A model generated the notes under the pieces. The model was not told where the DNA came from, searched no databases, and worked only from the letters and a program-made list of their open reading frames with translations. This document shows positions 14,701-26,700 of a DNA stretch of 64,000 bases, piece after piece. Source of the DNA: Sipunculus nudus (lineage: Eukaryota; Annelida; Sipuncula; Golfingiida; Sipunculidae); contig CM049314.1 in NCBI GenBank assembly GCA_026874595.1, forward strand, positions 4,293,729-4,357,728, in the 5' to 3' direction. The translations under genes and the position numbers were made by a program. The first letter of the stretch is position 1. Each line of letters starts with the position of its first letter.

Positions 14701-17700
14701 GGGGAACAAAAACCAAGTGACCCAATTTTTGGTATGGAAGGAGATTTTGGGGACATCTACCTGTATGCAATATTTGGATTCGTAGGTCTAATGGTTTCAA
14801 AACGTGCCCTGTTAACGGCCTGCCGGCCGGATGGACCACCAACAAAGGACCATGACTATACTATAGCTCAGATGAATTATAGTCAGCAGAGCTAAAATCC
14901 TTTCTTGAGTGGTCTAAAAGCTGTCTAAATACAGTTTACATTCTGTGAAGTAGGACCATAATTATTTAATTTAAAAAAATAAAAAAAAAAATTTTTTTAA
15001 TCTTATTTAAATAAAAAAAATCCGATTTTTTATTAAAAAAATATAAAATGAACATCCCTGGTGAGAAATATCGAACTTCGAAAATGGGAGAGGTTGGTAT
15101 TATACACAAAAGATTTGTTTAAACAGGATATTATTTTCCTTCTTGTTTGTAGGTGGACACAAATTAAAAAAAAAAAAAAAAAAACATTGCCTTAACGGCC
15201 AGAATTACAATATGCTCTGAACAACTTTGTGCTCATAAACTCATGAGATAGAGCATAAGAAGCATGACTGCTAACTGTTATATGTCTGCCCCTTACGGCC
15301 TTAGCATAAGCCACGTTTTCAGTGCCTTGCAAACAGAAATGAAGAATTTTTATTTTAATTGGGATATTGTAAATTCAGATCTGAGACTTTTGTCTTGAGC
15401 AAACCTTGAAGATGAATAATGTTTGGAACTCAAGCCCGTGTCCCTTTTCTCTAGTTAACGCTATAATCTGCTCCCCCCCCCCCCCTACCCCCACATCTCC
15501 CCCTCCCTCCCGATTTCAAAATGTCCTACAGGAGCATGCCAGTGCACAAGAGAAGCGCCTAGGCAGACCATCAGAGTGCAGCAACTCCGCTGATTTACTG
15601 TTTTACAGATCTCCAGAACATGTTAACCAGCACATTAGAATTAAAATAGTTACAATTAAAGATCTGCCTAAATTCGATTCTATCAGACATGCTAAGAAAG
15701 TGGAGAACTTACATTTTTTGTGTGCCTTCGTTAACAATATGTCCTCCTTTCCTCTTACCGTTACCAGCTTTGTGCTGTTTCAAACAGCATGGGCCGCGGT
15801 TTATAGGTCAATCAAGTTCGAGGTTAGTCCATCTCTGGACCCTTGTGTCCTATGTTAGACCTGATGGACGGACACGTAGGTGTCCGTCCATCAGGTCTAA
15901 CATAGGACACAAGGGTCCAGAGATGGACTAGTTCGAGGTCGGGCAGTGTTGCTGTGTGTCATGTATCCAGATACGCGAGTTGAAGTCAAGTGGTCTTTGA
16001 TACAATGTGTTAACCATGGCAACAGTGGACCTAGCCACCAAGGGTGACTATAAAATGTTAGATATATCTGAGAGTACATTTTATAGTCACCACCCCATGT
16101 ATGCACTTGGGTGGGGTTCTGACCTGTGTATGATCTTGGTCTATAAAGGGAGAAAGCCCCTCAGTAACTCGAGTATCTCATGTTTTAAAGACAACATTCT
16201 GTTATGGTAAGCTAATTGCATAAATACCCTGCTTAATTAAGTCTTTAACTCGTACAAAACTGGACCAGTACACATAACATTGTCGCCGCTACAAGTGCAA
16301 TTCTTCAAATAGGGGTCAAAATAGGGTCCGACTGCTTCATAGGGTATTATTAACACACAATCATGGTTATAATTATATCAGAATGAGTTTGACGATTTAC
16401 TTCGATTCCCCATGTGAGGGTAATATTGCAAGAGTAAGTCCAGATACAATTTTAGGGCCAATTTTTAAGATCCAAAATGAAACCGTAATAAAAAAATATA
16501 TGTCCTAAATAAGAGGTTCCAATGAAAATATAAATAAATTTAGTACCCATCACTAATAATTCGGGTATGTTTGTGTTTGTTTACTATAAACAAGATCTAA
16601 TGTGCTTCCTACAAAATTTCTATGAGCTGCTCTTCAGTATTTTTCACTCGCTGGACTAACGAAGCCATGTCCTAAATTTTCGTCAACTCCGTTACAACTG
16701 CACCAATATGCCATCTACAGCCATCCAGTGGAACAAATCGAGTGGCTGATCATATCATTCGTTACAGTGTAGGGCATTCAAAGTGAAGAATCATGGCTTC
16801 AATCCGGAGTTTTGATTTTTATCAGTGAAAAAGTATATAAAAAGTAAAGTAGCTTAATTCATCCATCAACTCTGTTACGCCATTTATGAAAAAAGTAATT
16901 GTTGAAACCTATAAACATCCATGAACAGAGAGAGGCATCGTAAATCTATCAGAATTGAAATATTTGTTTGAAGGATTTCATGTCTATCATGTCCGCTGAT
17001 TAGGTAAAATTTAAAAAATAATCAGCTCCGTTACGATCAACTCCGTTGCCATTCTATTGTAACGGAGTTGACGAATCACCAAACATTTTTTCTATGAAAA
17101 GTCCAACCAGTAATAAATTATTCTCTGGTGAGAGGATTTATAAATAAGCACACTGAAGATAAGAAGCAGCTTCACTGACCACTTGATATATAGTATAATC
17201 CCTTTTAATGCGTTTATCTTGGTCTGGAAAATACTGTTGCTCTTTGAAAACAAATAACTAATTTTGGTAATTAAAAAATGCTTTAGTCTTGAAATTTGAC
17301 AGCAATAGAAACATTAAAACTTATATATTAGACATATTTTATAAGTTTGTTTTAGAAGTGCGGACCGGACCGGACCGTTCGATGCACCAAGTAAGCGCCC
17401 TGTTTTTGTCAGGTCCAGCTGTAAGCGTTCCGGTCCATAAGGTGGACCGGTCCAAGGGGTTCGGCACATTTGTTAAAATATCATCAAAATTAAAATATAT
17501 TGTAATTCCTTTTATTCAACGTTTGTTCTACATATTTTTTATTACATATATTTGTTCAAATATTTAACAAAACCAAATATCATACACAACAAAACGTGCT
17601 ATAAATGTAATATAATAATCTATACTTTAATCGCAGGATCTGGGTTTGATTTTTAATGACAAATTTAAAATTACAGTCTTTTTTAATAAATTTTTCAGTG

Positions 17701-20700
17701 GTAAATATTTTGTGTTACTGTGTGGGGCATAGTGATTAGAATATAAGCCAAATGTGCAGGGTGGAGCGAGCTGATTTAAAGAATTTGCTTGGCGGGGATA
17801 GATGCGGGCTGACATACGCTGATGAAGTTTTGTAGCGGTTTAAGTGCGATTTGATATTGAAAACTTATTAATCTAATGTGCAGGGTTGGGCGAGCTGATT
17901 CAAAGATTATACTGGGCAGGGATGCAGATTGACATCAGCTGATAAGTTATGTAATGGTTTATGTGCGATCTGATACAGAAAACTTATTAATCCTTTGTTA
18001 ATAATTTAATATAAAGAATATATTTAATGTATTCATCGTATAGAAATTGGTCTTATTATACTAAGCAAAAGTATCAGCATTGTGCAACACAGCAGGGACA
18101 ATGATCTAATGCTGAACATGTCACTTCAATCATAAGTTAATAACAAAAAATGAACTTTAACTGTTACTCACGATGGAAAAAAAAATAAAATAATACATGT
18201 GCACGTATATAATTGTACTATTGCAGCTGTCATTGCTTTAAATATATTTTATGTAGCCAATGAGTCTTTCTGAGATGGTTTATTACCCCTTGTTCATAAC
18301 ACGATTGTTGGTGAAACTAAATCCTGAAACACATTTGTTTAACTTAATCCTTTTAACATTAAGTTCCGCGGTCCAACCGGTCCGGTCCAGGAATAAGCGG
18401 TCCGGTATTTTGTGTTATCGGTCCAAGCGGTCGGGTCCGCACATCTAGTTTGTTTATGAGCTTATAACTTAAATTCATTGGGTTTACAGGCTAATCACCA
18501 TGGCTAAGACTGGAAAAGAACGAATGAGGGTATATAGACATTATTATTTTCTGTTGGATTCATCTAATGAAGTGTTAGGCATTTATATAAGAAAGAATAT
18601 CCCCTTAGCCCACAAACGAAAGGAGAACATTCCAAATATGAACACTGTGTGTTGTGTATTCCGTTCTCTGTTCTACACCTGACAGCTTTTATTGTAACAC
18701 GAATTCAGGTTGATTACAAGGCCGCTGAAAGTGTTCAGCTCCATCACGTTTTAGCATTGCATTGACCATCCAAGGAAATTATGACTTCTTAATAAAACAT
18801 GAAGTCTTTTGCATTAAATTAGGAGGAAGTTTTGGAACATATTACTGTGTACACCTTTTAAGTGGTCGAGCAGGCCCTTTTTACTTAGGATTCACTGTAA
18901 ATCCAAAAATTGGTATCAGTTTACTATAATATTTGCGTTATTGTTTTAAATATTTGTGAAATTAATGGTAATATTTTATTAGTTTAGATGACACTAGCCT
19001 TTAATGCCAGTTGCATATATAGCACAGCTCTATAAGGTAACAAGACTATCATTTTTGTTGAAAATTGATCAACTCCGTTACAGCTCTTAATTGTAACAAT
19101 ATTTTCCTGGATTTAGATAATGTTGGCATTTCTTTACTTTCTCAAGTATTTTATTGTCATTAAAGGAGAAATATGTTTTTATTGAATTCATATTGAAATG
19201 GTTAAATACCTAGTAGGTAGGCATTTAGCAAGTTCTTTCTCGCAACAATCCCGAGCTGAGTTGTTCAATTTAGCAGTAATTTACATTAATTGACTTTATG
19301 TGTTTAAAATAAACTTTATATGGTAAACTTTTGTTTACCGGTCAGGGTAACTTGTGTCGATATATTTTAGCATGATACAACTTGATAGTTATCTGTTTAC
19401 TTTTTGTTCAAATGTGTTAAAAGTTTAGGTAAGAATATCTTAATAATTTAGTGCGTTATCGACTCCGTTACATTCCAGTAAGCGCAACATTTTAGCCAAA
19501 AACTATATTCGACCGTTTTCCTCCAGACTTTGCAGAAGATAACGTTACAAACTATTGTCAAATGATGGACAATTTGTAGGAGATCAGTAATATTGAGCGT
19601 ATACCGGTCTCTTTTAGCAAGTTCTCTTCAATGCACTTTATGGGTCAAACATTTGTGTGCACTATCACCTTATTATTTAGCATTAATAAAATGTCAGGAA
19701 TAATTTTCATATCAAACTCTAGTGTTTATGATGATTGTGTACCATACTTTTGTAAAATCTACATACGTGACACATTCATTCTTCTTTTTTTACCGTATTA
19801 TTTTGTGATTTAAAAAAAATAAACTGCTGTAACGGAGTTGACTTGCTGACTAAAGACTGCTATTCTTCTATTGTGGTAAAAAGCAAGTATGGATAAAAGT
19901 GCGCTGCTGATGGGAGTTTTTGACCTTTCATATATCCCGCTTGAAAAGGAAAGAAGAAAAAATGAATTTTGCAGCAACTTTTTTCCCTCTGTTTGGGAAC
20001 TCGAAATTGACCCCTATTCTGAGAATTAAATGTATATACATTCTAACTGCTTCTGTCATGGCGGTTATGAGCAGAACGACCCGTGTCTTCTTAGACCAAA
20101 ATACACAATAACTAAAGTAAAATACACTTACAGTTGCCAATATGTTGCAGTTGTATTGAAAATAAGATACTTTTGTCATAGTGAAGAAGTTTCAATGTCA
20201 CCCCATCCGTGTAACTGAAAATAAAATTTTCGGAAAATACGATCGTATCGTGGTCAAATACCACTTATCCCTATATATGGGGAGGCGACGAAACAGTCGT
20301 CCGTTAACGGTGCAAGACGTTTTGTCGCTGCAGGCGGCTACAGTGGACCCCTCTACTCGGCACAATTACACTGGAATACTGGATCTGTCTGTGAGAGGAC
20401 TGAGAAATACAGTGCGCACGATTACACTGGAATACTAGATCTTTCTATTGTATCTGCCAAAAGATGACTCAAACTGTAAATATAATGTTTTTCAACCTCT
20501 CAATCTTTATTCAGCAGTCGAGGGAAAGGTCTGATGATTGTGTCCATGTGACAGTGTCAGCCAAAATAATAAATCATTTAAGCCCTGATTGTCGTGTAAA
20601 ATCGTCCATTATCTTGACTTAAATAGTAAAATAAGGTGATTTAAAAGGTGGTGGGTACTTAGGGGAGGGGGACGGGGCTAAGTAATTATCGTGGTTTATT

Positions 20701-23700
20701 TCAGCAAACCTACAGCGTACTGGTATGCTCTAAATATGCTGTCCCAACTTGTAAAGAATTATATTTAATTGCACAGTAGAATGTCTATTTAAAAACAGCA
20801 GTGAATCAGTATATGCTCCAGATCTGCACTCCAAACTTAAGAATATATTATATGTCGCTGATGGCACTGTCTCAAAGCAGCAGTGTATGAGCATCTGCTG
20901 CAAATCTGCTCTCTGGTCCATTCTGGTACATTTTGAGGCAGCAGAGCTACCACAGAAGTTGTTGCGTTTGCCTTGACGGATATTTCAGGAGAGCAGATTT
21001 TCAGTATATCTGCTGCAAATATACTGAGATGGAGCAGTAATAGAGCATATGCTGTAAAACTGCTGATTCTCGCAGCAGAGATAGAGCAGAATGGACCAGA
21101 AGGTATAAACATTTGCTGATTTGCTGCTCCCCTTGGCTCTCAACCAACGACCTTTTCTAGACAAATCTTGATAAGGACGGGGGGTTATGGGGGTCAACAA
21201 CATTTTTCAGACAATTTTTATGCATAACACCCGTTGCAAAAAAAAAAAAAAAAAAAAATCCGCGCCTGTTTTGTCTGCCCTGTTTTCTATTTCTCTCTCA
21301 CTCACATTACTCACAGTAATGGCAAAGAAAGATATGCAGCGTAATATCCCCTAACCTGTGAAATGCAAATGAGAATAATCCTGAGTTTTCCACAATTATG
21401 TATGAAACCAGACCAAATCGCGGTACCTGACTTTCGGGCGGGAGCCATGGAGAACTGGGGCCTGGTGACGTACCGCGAACGGATTCTGCTGTGGCACAAG
21501 GACTATTGTACGATGTCTGATAAACGAATCATCGCCGCCGTCGTAGCACATGAGCTGGCGCATAAGGTAATTATTATTTATTTTTTTTTTGTGATTCATT
21601 TGTAGTAGCCTATTTGGAAATTTGACCTATTTAACTAAGGTTATTATCTAGGACCTTTTATAAAGATAAGCCAAAGACGCCAATGCAATCGCACCCAGAC
21701 TGTTTACAGCGTGTTTACATCATTTGGGGGCCCTCCAAAGAAATCCAAACACAATAATCATAGAAATATGGTGGTAAGTCAGACGAACCAGGATTTTGCA
21801 AAGGGCTTTTATCAACTAATGACTGTTCAGCTTTAACCCATATGCATCCAACAAAATTATGGTACATGGTTTTTCTGTTTGTCAACATTGACGCATGTGC
21901 CATGTTACATCTGGTAAATAAATAAGCTCATGCTTCCGTCACGGATGCATTATAAGAAATTTTCATCACACGAATTACCAGCAGTTCATTAATATGTAAA
22001 CATAGTAAGCCAGAGATGACACATCCTACAGGAAATGTGAGTGAAAAGCAAGCCATAATGCCAAATTTAATGTTTATTAAAATCATTAAATGACAATCTT
22101 AATTTGATTTTTACTTCTGTCTAATCTGTATTTCAAACAATTCTAATTCAGTAGTATGACAAAACCATTATTATAATGATTTGCACTCCCTTAACGGATG
22201 TAAGATCTGTTAACAATTTTAGATAATTCTATATGGATATGATTCCAGTGGTTCGGTAACCTGGTTACGTGTGACTGGTGGGATGACACATTCCTAAATG
22301 AAGCGTTCGCGACATACTTTTCACCTATCGGAGTGACCGGGGTCCATCCAAATTGGGAGATGGTAAGAAATATTTAACTTGTCAACTTGTCCTTAAATCA
22401 CTTGTCACACTACATCATGGTCCATGTTTCTTTTAATTCCTGATGTAATTTTTCAAAATATACATTTTTGAAAACTAAAATATAAAAAAAAAACAGATAT
22501 TGTGATTAGCTTCATTCTCGTGAGGCTGGAATTTCGTGATTTCTTCCTTTTAAAGGTTTTCTTTTTTTTTTACTCGCAGAAGAAGCTTTGAAATAAAAGA
22601 AAGCAGTAATTGTATTATTACAAAATAGGAATCATCCCCAAATACCTCATTCATTTCTATAAGTGTCATTGTAGTATCACCTATGTCACAGACGATATAC
22701 AACAGTGATTACCGCATGTTTTATTATGATGATGCGATTGCGCGGGCCGGTTCCGACGCTATGCACAAATTTGGTTGATCATGTTTCGAGAGGTGTGATT
22801 ACTAAATCGTGTGTGTAGATGTACCAAACCTCTTGTTTTCTATGATAATGGGAGATTTTAATACTGAGGGGTTATATTCGCGATCATTTCCTTTTCACGA
22901 ATATCGCGAATTATGGAACTTCGCGAAAAAAAGCAACGACAGAATACTGCTTTTTTGCCTGTTCTGTCAGTACTCTCTGGAATGTCATATGTACAATGGT
23001 ATTTAAAAGCAATTAAAGTATTAAAACCACATAAAGTAATATATTTGGTATGCGCACGTCTTTATTATACGATTTCTTCAAATATGTCTTCAGGAAGAAG
23101 ATTTTATGCGCTCCTTCCTGTCCATCATGGAGTATGACGGCTACACGACGTCACAGCCAATCAGACTGCCTCATATAGAACACCACGACGACACAGGACA
23201 GGCCTTTAACACTATCACATATAATAAGGTTACATCAAAACGCATACCATTATAAAAAGTAGTAATTAGTAATGGCTCCCATGTGTGTGGTGAATGCGGA
23301 AGACCACAGGGTTTCAAATGCCCATTTCAGATACATTATGACATTTCGGCAATAATATACATAAGTAAATCCTGCAAAATGATTTACGTCTTGACATGGA
23401 CAGGTACTATTATATTAGATACAAATTTGTCAAACATTTTCATGTATATAATTGATCGAAAGAAATGTTGTTACATACTTATGTGATACGAATATTAGTA
23501 AAAATGGCATATTTATCACGGTGTCTTCATTCGGTAATAATTATAAATTTGATAGGTAAAAGGACATGTAAAATAATTATGAAAAATAAGAATGAATAAA
23601 AATAACATTTTTAAGATAATGGCGATACTGATTGACATTTATTTAATAATATCAAGGGGGCATCCATCCTGCGCATGATCAATTACTTCCTGGGTCATGA

Positions 23701-26700
23701 CACATTCAGGAGAGCCATGAATGTAAGTTCATATTCATATTCATATTAGCATATAAGATATCATGGTCAGATGTGTTTATACCACAAGTAAAGGTATATT
23801 TTCAATTCATTCATCCAGAGAAGGTGTTTATTTTGTCAATTGTTTATTTACATGAACTTGTTCATGATTAGTGTTATTATTTTAATAAAACGTGTCATAT
23901 ACACTTCCAATATTTCATTGTTTTGTAAACTTTCATATGGTTTCTTCATTTTGAGTTAGATTAACTCGAAGCAAATTTTCTCATCTTAATATGGAACCCG
24001 AGGAATACTGGACAGGTTAATGCTGTACACACTGGATACAAACCACATTTATTTCAGCGCTACCTTTCTAGACATGCGTATCAGAACGTCAAGGTCGATG
24101 ACTTGTATACAGCATTACAGGAGGTAAGGAAATCTTACACTGATACATCACAAGATTAGTCTGTTGTGATATAAAGATGACATGGAACAAAAATTCGTTT
24201 TTTTAATGTCACCTGTGGCCAAGTAATTCATATTCACCTCTAACGAAGTTAATGTATTTGCGGCCACAAAAGCCTAACAATCCCTAAATTGACAGAATTA
24301 TTAATTAACATTAAGTTACTATACTCTGTTCTCTGTTTTTTTTCTCTAATGATTGGGCCCGCCCATTCCATTAGCTTCGTTTAACCACCGCACTGTGCTT
24401 CAAGTTCCTCTAAGTACCGATTTTTTTCTGATAACTCGAACCGTAATAAATATATAAAATATACAAAGGTCAAAATTCTGGATATTTACCACTAGGGCTC
24501 AAGTAAGGAGCAAAACCAGTAACAGCACAAACTTAAGGACATATTTGGATGTTTTCTTCATATGGGCCGGAATGGTTTGTCAGAATGTTTGAAATTGATG
24601 ATATATATAACCGTGTTTCGTTTAATTTTGCAGCAAGCTGTACAAGACAACCGTGTAACATGGGATACGACAAAAAGAAATATCTCAACAATCTTACAAA
24701 CCTGGCTAGATCAACAAGGACATCCAGTTGTCACCGTCACCGACAGAGGGGGCGGCAAGTACTTCCTGTCACAGGAACACTTCCTGTATGACCCAGAGAA
24801 TAAACCCAAATATGAATCTAAATTTGGGTGAGTACAATCTTAATTTTTTATCAAGCGTTTTGTGAATCTAAAATTGACCAGAATAATTGTTTAAAAAACA
24901 AATATAAAAATGCTTTTCCAAACCGAGGAGAAAATCGCCATGACTTTGGAAAAAATTTCATTTTATTAGTCTTAATTTTGGAATGCAAAGTCATAATAAA
25001 ACAAAGATCGAAAAGAAGGGATTGTGTAACGCATTTTTTTTTCTTAAAATAGTATGATAAAAACAGTCCGCATGAAACCATCGGCTTTTCTTGAACATTT
25101 TATACATGTAAGTGATAATATATTTGCAGTGTTTTGATTGTTCTTTTCGCATTTATATAATAAGCTTTTCAAGGAATGTGACAGTTATGAATAATGATCC
25201 ACATTAAATACAATTGATTTCATAAGATTTTAATACACATTATAGGAGTTAACTTTTCTGTCGACAGTTTCACATGGAACATTCCGTTCACTCACTCCAC
25301 CTTTACCCAGTTACAGAGCAACGATTCAAACTTAACCTGGATCTACAGGGGAGACATGGGTACGTACGAGAATTATCATCATTAATAATATATATTTTTT
25401 AGCAGTTCTTGATAATACTTTTGTTTTATGTATGCAATATGTGTAGGCAGTGTATACAAGAACACAAAATTATACATTGAAATTATACATACTCGTGGCC
25501 GGACACAGAATTTGAGATCGGTGGGTTGGGGGCGCAGGAGGAGGGGGGGGGGGGATGTAAGGAAGGGTAGAATACGTTTGAAAACTTGAGATGTAATGGC
25601 GCAATAGGTAAAAATTCATGATAAAGCAATTTTTTTCTCTGTTTGTCGGTATGAAGCGCTTATTTTCTGCATCAAAATTTTTTAGGTCAACAAACGTGGG
25701 CAAAAAATCCGCCCCTGAAAATAATGCAATAATGGAAGTTTGTATATCATTATTGTAAGAATAAAAGGCTTGATATACTTGATTCATTATCATAATGATA
25801 TCTTTATCAAGTTGCAGACTTATTAAACAGATATGTACACACAATTTTTATTTTCCTGATTTTCCAGAGGTAACCACGACTGACCCATTGTTCATCTTGG
25901 CTAATTATCTTCAACAAGGCTTCTTCCGTGTAAATTACGAAGACAAATTGTGGACTAAATTGATTCAACAACTGAATACGGACCATACAGTAAGCAGAAA
26001 TAATTCCCAGTTCTTGTTAAAACCAAACACGAGGCACTGAGTCCTTCAAAATATAGGAAGGACATTTGTCGAAATGATTATAGCATTTTTAGATGTAAAA
26101 TAAGTATCAGTAATATATACATTTACCTGTAATGCAATTTGTTTTATATGTTTTCGTTTTACGTAAATTATGTAACATATTTTTATCAATAAACGTTTTC
26201 ATTTATTGACGCATAACAACATTTCACATATATCGTCAGGTATTCAGTGAAATAAACAGAGGTCAGCTAGTAGCGGATGCCCTGAACCTTGCTGTGTAAG
26301 TACTCACACTGAACATCCCAGATATTGGCATGAACCTAAATATTCGATCGTTTGCTGGACGCAAACGCTTCCCTTGTGAATTTGGTTATATTTTGTTAAA
26401 CCCTTCTTGAACTCGTATTGTTTCCTGTCTGCCTATGAGTAAAAAAGTTCATAATTTGTACTTAAGCGACTATGTGATCAACCATATATACTGTAAATCA
26501 ATTAATATTTTATTGGACAAAACGTTGTATGATGATACATATGCAATAGATCTTTGTCCTATCAATAAGCGATCAATTGACCTCAATGCACTGTAGTGAT
26601 CTGATACAAACATTTGCGAGTCCGATATATCCCGTATTAACCAACAGCGACAGATATTATCGGGTCACATCGACAATGAACACCTGATAAGCTGCCCCGT

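Larger units (their letters stand above)
16682..19842. repeat. Intron 5 cluster of the GTAACGGAGTTGAC motif
   Basis: Nine copies, exact or with one or two changes: 16682-16695 (-), 16866-16878 (-), 17022-17034 (-), 17037-17049 (-), 17059-17072 (+), 18735-18747 (-), 19069-19081 (-), 19459-19471 (-) and 19829-19842 (+). Most differ from the intron 3 cluster by A for G or C at one place (GTAACGG against GTGACGG). The hAT-like element at 17353-18447 interrupts this cluster, so the motif-bearing DNA was there first. Function and family unknown. Confidence 0.6.

Noticed and set aside
15406-15858. 150-codon open frame as a gene
   Set aside because: It starts near a poly(C) run, ends inside the palindromic insertion, lies in an intron and matches no family I recognise.
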